In this document: positions 59,461 through 64,000 of the stretch, one piece after another
How positions within the stretch are numbered: the stretch's first letter is position 1
Layout: each line of letters opens with the position of its first letter
Assembly (NCBI RefSeq): GCF_900106555.1
Contig: NZ_FNOE01000007.1
Span: 1-64,000, forward strand
Source: Nitrosomonas oligotropha
Lineage (GTDB): Bacteria > Pseudomonadota > Gammaproteobacteria > Burkholderiales > Nitrosomonadaceae
DNA: 64,000 bases
Reading direction: 5' to 3'
Translations under genes and position numbers: made by a program
The notes under the pieces: generated by a model
Told to the model about the DNA's origin: nothing
Databases searched by the model: none
What the model saw: only the letters and a program-made list of their open reading frames with translations

Positions 59461-59528
59461 TTTCTAGTATAGATGTACTAGAAAAAGAGGAGGTGACACC
59501 TATGTACTCAGAGGGCTTGCTGTTTTAA
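59461..59528 (+). promoter_or_regulatory. Hairpin and mini-ORF upstream of the PEP-CTERM gene
   Basis: A 9-base stem TTTCTAGTA/TACTAGAAA (59461-59484) precedes AGGAGG (59488-59493), which is part of the AGGTGACACCT palindrome (59491-59501). An ATG at 59502 begins an 8-codon frame MYSEGLLF ending at 59528. The unit looks like a leader with its own ribosome site about 75 bases before the PEP-CTERM start. This suggests leader-peptide or structure-based control, but no other evidence supports it. Confidence 0.45.
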
Positions 59529-59602
59529 ATTGCAGAAGTAAAAACCGAACGAATCAATAAAACAAAACGATACAATTTTTTATACACGATGGAGATTGTG
59601 AA

Positions 59603-60244
59603 ATGAACAAGAAAATATTGGCTAATATCACCACACTGGTGATTCTAGGTGCTGCAAGCAGCGCATATGCCGCTCTCACTCCGGACAGTTACAACATGCT
59701 GAACGGCAATACCGGCAGTTATAACTACTGGGATGAAACCTACAGCGGTGCAGGTTGTGTGACATGTGATAACGCTGCACTATCTGGCGGCCGTGGCGAT
59801 CTGACCGATGGAATCATTGCGACCGACAACTGGTTTGTCACTGAAGCACCTGCCGGCAATGGCCCCTATGTCGGCTGGACTCTGGATCCGACCATTACGT
59901 TTCACTGGAATGCGCCTGTCAATGTCAGTTCCGTCACTTTTCATTTTGATGACTCAAATGGCTCCGGTGGCGTCAGTGCGCCAGCAAGCGTGGATGTAAA
60001 CGGGATCAATTTCCTCATTTCGGATCCTGCCGGTTCTGCGCCATTCGCTTTTGTGGCAAATGGCTTATCGTTCACGGGTAACGATCTCGCCGTGACAATC
60101 CATAGAAGTCATGCATGGGTTTTCCTGAGCGAAGTCGAGTTTAATGTCACACCGGTCCCGGAACCCGAAACTTATGCGATGTTACTGGCCGGTTTAGGTT
60201 TAGTTGGTTTTGCCATTCGCCGTAGAAAAGCAGCGGCTGTTTAA
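59603..60244 (+). CDS. PEP-CTERM sorting domain-containing protein
   Basis: A 213-residue exported protein with a signal peptide (ANITTLVILGAASSAYA), a beta-rich body with one CVTC pair near residue 50, and a C-terminal sorting signal: VPEPETYAMLLAGLGLVGFAIRRRK, recognised by an exosortase in systems that make extracellular polysaccharide. The exosortase is not in the window. The body has a lectin/carbohydrate-like beta pattern but I do not recognise a named domain. The ribosome site is GGAG a few bases upstream. Confidence 0.9.
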   Translation: MNKKILANITTLVILGAASSAYAALTPDSYNMLNGNTGSYNYWDETYSGAGCVTCDNAALSGGRGDLTDGIIATDNWFVTEAPAGNGPYVGWTLDPTITFHWNAPVNVSSVTFHFDDSNGSGGVSAPASVDVNGINFLISDPAGSAPFAFVANGLSFTGNDLAVTIHRSHAWVFLSEVEFNVTPVPEPETYAMLLAGLGLVGFAIRRRKAAAV

Positions 60245-60264
60245 TTCCGCTTCATTTTGGATTG

Positions 60265-60290
60265 AAAATGGGAGCCGAGGCTCCCGTTTT
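60265..60290. terminator. Bidirectional terminator between the PEP-CTERM gene and the OmpR-type gene
   Basis: GGGAGC (60270-60275) pairs with GCTCCC (60280-60285) around CGAG. The stem is flanked by GAAAAT and GTTTTC, giving a T-run on both strands. It serves the two converging genes. Confidence 0.75.
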
Positions 60291-60314
60291 CATTGGTATG
60301 GATAAATCAGCCGG

Positions 60315-61013
60315 CTACCTAACAGGTTCAACAGTTTTGGCATGTTGCAAACGGTAACCATAACCGTAGATTGTCAGAATATCCCACTCACTTCGCGTGG
60401 CGAGATTGAGCTTATTCCGGATCCGGCTGATGTGCGTGTCCACGGTACGGGTATCGATTTCCGCCGACAATCCCCATATTTTTTCCAACAGGTGAATTCT
60501 CGACAGTAGTTTATTCATATTCTGAAACAGATAGCAGGCCAGCACGAATTCTTTCTGAGTAAGTCCGGCATTTTTGCCGTCGACACAGATTGCTTGATTT
60601 TCTGAATCAATTTTGTAGGGGCCGAATTGCAGCATTGCGGGCGGCTTTTCGCGGCTGCGGCGCGCCAGCGTCTCTATTCTGGCGAGTAACTCAAAATGCC
60701 GGGAAGATTTCACGAAATAATCATCCGCGCCCATATGTAAAACATTAACGACATCCGATTCACTGTTACGCGAAGTCACGCAAATGATCGGAATATGCCA
60801 GTCCATATTTCCCCGGATCCATTTAAGCGCCTCCCCGGCGGTACCATCCGGCAATATCCAATCGATCACAAGCAGATCAAATCTTTTATCCCGGAGTGCC
60901 TCGAGAAAGGATGCTATGGTTCCAAAAAATTCACATTGGTAGCGATCGGGCGAAAGCAGTAGCTCATAGATAGCTACCTGAGTGGGCTCGTCTTCAAGTA
61001 TTCCTAAACGCAT
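60315..61013 (-). CDS. OmpR-family response regulator
   Basis: A 232-residue regulator: a receiver domain (acidic residues near 8, D51 in LVIDWILPDG, Lys near 106) and a C-terminal winged-helix DNA-binding domain (TQKEFVLACYLFQN; RTVDTHISRIRNKL; GYGYRL). No sensor kinase lies next to it, so it is an orphan here. It is preceded by a small coupled reading frame whose stop overlaps its start. Target genes are unknown; the PEP-CTERM gene is its convergent neighbour. Confidence 0.88.
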   Translation of the reverse strand: MRLGILEDEPTQVAIYELLLSPDRYQCEFFGTIASFLEALRDKRFDLLVIDWILPDGTAGEALKWIRGNMDWHIPIICVTSRNSESDVVNVLHMGADDYFVKSSRHFELLARIETLARRSREKPPAMLQFGPYKIDSENQAICVDGKNAGLTQKEFVLACYLFQNMNKLLSRIHLLEKIWGLSAEIDTRTVDTHISRIRNKLNLATRSEWDILTIYGYGYRLQHAKTVEPVR

Positions 61014-61255
61014 AGACTGATGAATTTATACAAGATTGATTTATTGGATATCCGGTTTCTTTCAACCCAGGTAGCGCACATCCTTCCATACGCAGCAACC
61101 GGCTGGAATGGTAATCGGGTATTCAAGGTATTTCTTGAATCAAGTATGAAGGGCAAAATGCACTCAATTACAAAAGTTGCCGAACTGTCTGGGTACGCTG
61201 CGGATATCACGCCCGGTACCGGCTGCGCCACGTTCAATTTCCTCTCATCAGTCAT
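61004..61255 (-). CDS. Small ORF coupled to the OmpR-type regulator gene
   Basis: An 84-codon frame starting at an ATG with AAGGAG six bases upstream and ending in a TAG that overlaps the regulator start by 10 bases. The predicted peptide (MTDERKLNVAQPVPGV start) has a hydrophobic middle (SSATFVIECILPFIL). I do not recognise it. The strong ribosome site and overlap suggest it is translated, perhaps for coupling; the family is unknown. Confidence 0.4.
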   Translation of the reverse strand: MTDERKLNVAQPVPGVISAAYPDSSATFVIECILPFILDSRNTLNTRLPFQPVAAYGRMCATWVERNRISNKSILYKFISLCV

Positions 61256-61668
61256 GGCATTCTCCTTCTGAGCATGAACAGACAAGCAGTGATGCGATGA
61301 GAACGGATAAGCTACAAACACAATAAAAATTTTCCAGCTGCATGTTTACGAGTGCAAGATTCGAGCAAAAAACGAAATGATTGCAGTCCACAGTATATCA
61401 ACTGGAATATTTTCAATCTGAGTTACTGCTTCTTTTTAAACTATCGAATCAATCCGCTAGAGCCACGTTTAGTTTTTAATTCTTGAGTCATCACTCCAGA
61501 ATTATCAATAAATGCTTGAACTTTGTCAGGAAACGTGTATCTTAGGAGAGTCTTTTGGATTCAAGTTGTGAAATGTGATGCTTATGGTTGAGCTTTTTCC
61601 TTGATATTCGATGGCCACTACGGATCACTGTAGAAGAAGTAAATTCATTAATTATTAAGGAAATAAAC
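61256..61668. other. Non-coding region upstream of the cold-shock gene
   Basis: AT-rich, divergent region with a probable promoter for the cold-shock gene and an approximately 120-base leader. No gene seen. Confidence 0.5.
61516..61543 (+). promoter_or_regulatory. Candidate promoter of the cold-shock gene
   Basis: TTGAAC (61516-61521) and TATCTT (61538-61543) are 16 bases apart. Transcription would start near 61550, leaving a leader of about 120 bases, a length common for cold-shock mRNAs. Confidence 0.5.
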
Positions 61669-61872
61669 ATGGCAACAGGTGTAGTTAAATGGTTCAATGA
61701 CGCTAAAGGTTTTGGCTTTATTACCCCAGATAACGGTGGAGAAGATTTATTTGCACACTTCTCTGCAATCAACAGCAACGGTTTCAAATCACTGCGTGAA
61801 GCACAACGCGTTACCTTCGATGTAACGACAGGCCCTAAAGGCAAGCAAGCATCGAACATCGTGCCGCAGTAA
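61669..61872 (+). CDS. Cold-shock domain protein (CspA family)
   Basis: A 67-residue single cold-shock domain. The RNP1 motif is KGFGFITP and the RNP2-like one is DLFAHFSAI. It binds single-stranded RNA/DNA and acts as an RNA chaperone. TAAGGA lies seven bases before the ATG. A strong terminator follows at 61893-61920. Confidence 0.96.
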   Translation: MATGVVKWFNDAKGFGFITPDNGGEDLFAHFSAINSNGFKSLREAQRVTFDVTTGPKGKQASNIVPQ

Positions 61873-61892
61873 GTCGAGCGTAAAGCTTAAAC

Positions 61893-61920
61893 AAAAAACC
61901 CCGGTCTACCGGGGTTTTTT
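61893..61920 (+). terminator. Rho-independent terminator after the cold-shock gene
   Basis: A 12-base stem, AAAAAACCCCGG with CCGGGGTTTTTT, around a TCTA loop, ending in six T. It works in both directions and could also serve the minus-strand DUF1353 gene. Confidence 0.9.
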
Positions 61921-61951
61921 ATGGGCAAAATCCAACAATTATTTCTTCCTT

Positions 61952-62373
61952 TCAGATCATTACGTTACGGCGCGCACAGCAAGTCCGGTTTAGTATAATT
62001 TTTACCAAACAAGTCACTGCCAGATAAACCAAATCTGCATTGAACTTGGACATGCCATCCTCAATGCAAATCTCTCGAAGCAACCAGTCAGCATTCTCAC
62101 GCGCTTTTTGTGGCAGGTGTTCCTCGCGCATCAATTGATACAAAGCATCATGCACCAGCGAACCACGCATTATTCTTTGGGTATCGAGAACCGGCCCGCT
62201 GGCGCCATCCCAGGCGTAATTCTTCTTGATCGTCAGCACACCGCTCATATCCAGAGATCAATAAATCGGGTTGAAATGGGGTAAGACGGGTAAATACTCG
62301 TACAGTGCTGGTAATCGCAAAACAGCGTGTATTTATATTGGCGGCGCTTTTTGTAGCTGATGGTTGAGTCCAT
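61952..62373 (-). pseudogene. DUF1353 family (phage-type) protein, frameshifted
   Basis: The open C-terminal part (62248-61952, 98 residues) carries the DUF1353 core GVLTIKKNYAWDGASGP and GSLVHDALYQLMRE. Upstream, a second frame from ATG 62373, behind a strong GGGAGG site, gives MDSTISYKKRRQYKYTL and runs to FIDLWI before a stop at 62247-62245. The two frames join if one base is missing near 62250-62265, giving about 140 residues, the expected size. The family is common in phages and mobile DNA. Either the gene is broken or one base was lost in sequencing. Confidence 0.72.
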
Positions 62374-62717
62374 GCTTACCTCCCTCGTTTGTGAACAAAA
62401 TCGCAAATCTTTATCTTTACTTCGACTTCACTACGCTTCCAGCATCGGCCTAAAATCAGGCCGTCACCATCAGCATCAGCATCAACTAACCGTATTGCGT
62501 ACAGCTCGGCAACGCTCGACAATCCTGCCCGCGAAAACTGCGGCCATTTAGGTTTTATCCAGCAAAATTTTTGCTCATAGTGCAAGTTATGGTTAAGTGG
62601 TTGTACGCATCATAGCGAAATTCCAGCACGTTACGGGGGAATGATGCTGCAATTTGTGGCAAACGTCACGGCAGATACGGTAGCATAGCGGCTTTTCAAT
62701 CTTCGTGAGGAATGGCC
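62374..62717. other. Region upstream of argJ with a possible small ORF
   Basis: About 340 bases. The minus strand carries an open frame described separately; the last ~130 bases before argJ show nothing recognisable. Confidence 0.4.
62376..62585 (-). CDS. Possible small ORF coupled to the DUF1353 gene
   Basis: A 69-codon frame with a TTG start and no clear ribosome site. Its TAA stop lies two bases before the ATG of the DUF1353 gene, and the ribosome site of that gene is inside its last codons. The C-terminal half contains a DADADGD run. I do not recognise it; it may be a leftover of a phage module. Confidence 0.3.
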   Translation of the reverse strand: MHYEQKFCWIKPKWPQFSRAGLSSVAELYAIRLVDADADGDGLILGRCWKRSEVEVKIKICDFVHKRGR

Positions 62718-63944
62718 ATGCCTGTCAATATTCCGCCGTTAACGCCTGAACAATTACTGCCCATTGCGGGTGTTGCGCTCGGTATCGCCGAGGCCGGGAT
62801 CAAAAAGGCCAACCGCAAGGATTTGCTGGTGATGGTGCTGGACGAAGGCACGCAAGCGGCCGGGGTGTTTACGCAGAACCGTTTTTGCGCCGCGCCGGTG
62901 ACCGTGGCAAAGCAGCATTTGGCGCACGCCGCCATCTGCGCCTTGGTGGTCAACACCGGCAACGCCAACGCCGGAACCGGCGAGGCGGGCATTCAGCATG
63001 CGCTGGCAACGTGCGCCGAAGCGGGCCGATTGTTGGGTTGCGCCACGCAGCAGGTGCTGCCGTTCTCGACCGGCGTGATCATGGAGCCGTTGCCGGTCGA
63101 TAAGATCGTCCAAGGATTGCCCGCTGCGGTGGCGAATTGCAAGGCGGATAACTGGTTCAACGCCGCGCACGCGATCATGACCACGGACATTGTGCCGAAA
63201 GCGGCCTCAAAGCAGGTACAGATTGGCGGCAAAACGGTCACGGTGACCGGCATCGCCAAGGGTTCCGGCATGATCCGCCCGAACATGGCGACGATGCTGG
63301 GGTATGTCGCAACCGATGCGGTTATTAGCCAGCCTTTGCTGCAGGAGATGGCGCGCTACGCGGCGGATCATTCGTTCAACCGCATCACAGTGGACGGCGA
63401 TACCTCGACCAACGACGCGTTCATCGTGCTGGCGACGGGAAAAGCCGGGCATGCTGAAATCACGCGGCAAGACAGCAGTGAATTCGCGCAATTGCAGCAA
63501 ACCGTGACCGCCGTTGCCGCCGAGCTGGCGAAAATGATCGTGCGCGACGGCGAAGGTGCGACCAAATTCATCACGGTGCAAATTGAAGCGGGCAAGGATG
63601 CCGGTGAATGCGCTAAAGTGGCTTACGCGATTGCGCATTCGCCGCTGATCAAGACGGCTTTCTTCGCGTCCGACCCGAATCTGGGCCGGATTCTCGCGGC
63701 CATCGGCTACGCCGGAATCGATGATCTGAACGTCGACGGCATTCAACTATATCTCGACGACGTGTTGGTGGCGGAAAAAGGCGGGCGGGCTGCCGATTAT
63801 CGCGAAGCGGACGGGCAGCGCGTGATGAATCAAGCTGAAATCACCATCCGCGTGGTGCTGAATCGCGGTTCAGCCTCAACCACGGTATGGACCTGCGATT
63901 TCTCCTACGATTACGTCAAGATCAATGCCAGTTACCGCAGTTAA
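62718..63944 (+). CDS. argJ: Bifunctional glutamate N-acetyltransferase / amino-acid acetyltransferase ArgJ
   Basis: A self-cleaving enzyme of the ornithine cycle that moves acetyl from N-acetylornithine to glutamate. The 408 residues hold the cleavage site [14 protein letters not shown] (nucleophile Thr near residue 192) and later GEGATKFI and [11 protein letters not shown]. Start 62718 is chosen because GAGG ends seven bases before it; an ATG at 62712 is too close to that site. Many ArgJ proteins can also use acetyl-CoA, and with ArgA at 5.9 kb both routes to N-acetylglutamate are present. Confidence 0.96.
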   Translation: MPVNIPPLTPEQLLPIAGVALGIAEAGIKKANRKDLLVMVLDEGTQAAGVFTQNRFCAAPVTVAKQHLAHAAICALVVNTGNANAGTGEAGIQHALATCAEAGRLLGCATQQVLPFSTGVIMEPLPVDKIVQGLPAAVANCKADNWFNAAHAIMTTDIVPKAASKQVQIGGKTVTVTGIAKGSGMIRPNMATMLGYVATDAVISQPLLQEMARYAADHSFNRITVDGDTSTNDAFIVLATGKAGHAEITRQDSSEFAQLQQTVTAVAAELAKMIVRDGEGATKFITVQIEAGKDAGECAKVAYAIAHSPLIKTAFFASDPNLGRILAAIGYAGIDDLNVDGIQLYLDDVLVAEKGGRAADYREADGQRVMNQAEITIRVVLNRGSASTTVWTCDFSYDYVKINASYRS

Positions 63945-63962
63945 TCGAAAGGCAAACACAAC

Positions 63963-64000
63963 GTGAGCGATTGGGACAAATTCTATAAACGAGCGGACAA
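63963..64000 (+). CDS. Start of a gene cut by the window edge
   Basis: A GTG at 63963 opens a frame MSDWDKFYKRAD that runs off the edge. In several betaproteobacteria argJ is followed by an ATPase (DUF815 type); the visible dozen residues are too few to confirm that. Confidence 0.4.
   Translation, partial: MSDWDKFYKRAD

Overview
The window looks like chromosome of a betaproteobacterium, most likely a Nitrosomonas-type ammonia oxidiser (Nitrosomonadaceae). This rests on the character of the proteins and on betaproteobacterial gene orders: def/fmt/rsmB/DUF4390/ntrY/ntrX, cmk/rpsA/ihfB/lapA/pyrF, and tkt-gap-pgk-pyk-fba. No ammonia-oxidation gene is present, so the genus is an inference. No rRNA, tRNA, CRISPR array or intact insertion sequence was seen.

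Layout. 0.25-5.0 kb (minus): a pilG-like response regulator, the TrkH/TrkA potassium system, an inositol-monophosphatase-family enzyme and a redoxin, probably one transcription unit. 5.1-7.7 kb (plus): rsmE, argA and yggX. 7.8-8.6 kb: a lone GIY-YIG/DUF4357 gene. 8.7-15.8 kb (minus): a carbon block (tkt, gap, pgk, pyk, fba) serving glycolysis/gluconeogenesis and, in an autotroph, the Calvin cycle. 16-23 kb (minus): ntrY/ntrX, a DUF4390 protein, rsmB, fmt and def. 23-34 kb (mostly plus): a LysM protein, dprA, smg, topB, aroA, cmk, rpsA, ihfB, a short lapA and pyrF.

34.4-58.8 kb is the accessory part and reads as a cell-surface assembly island. It holds a methyltransferase with a PKMT-type regulatory domain, a large Thr/Ala/Gly-rich S-layer/RTX-like protein gene split by a one-base frameshift, and an ABC glycan exporter (Wzm/Wzt). 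A methyltransferase-acetyltransferase fusion, a 1533-residue multidomain glycan enzyme, three further glycosyltransferases and an SDR epimerase follow. A complete type I secretion system (ABC permease/ATPase, HlyD-type adaptor, TolC-type channel) closes it. The simplest reading is that the type I system exports the surface protein, the Wzm/Wzt pathway builds the polysaccharide that anchors or decorates it, and the methyltransferase may modify it. The arrangement recalls the Caulobacter rsaA-rsaD-rsaE/lps locus.

58.9-64 kb: a DUF5658 membrane protein, a PEP-CTERM protein with a structured leader, an orphan OmpR-type regulator with a coupled small ORF, a cold-shock protein with a good promoter and terminator, and a phage-type DUF1353 gene that has lost one base. 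argJ and the first codons of the next gene end the window. Besides the surface island, the most notable points are an NtrX whose AAA+ domain has lost its Walker A lysine and GAFTGA loop, and the two one-base frameshifts, which may be real or sequence errors.
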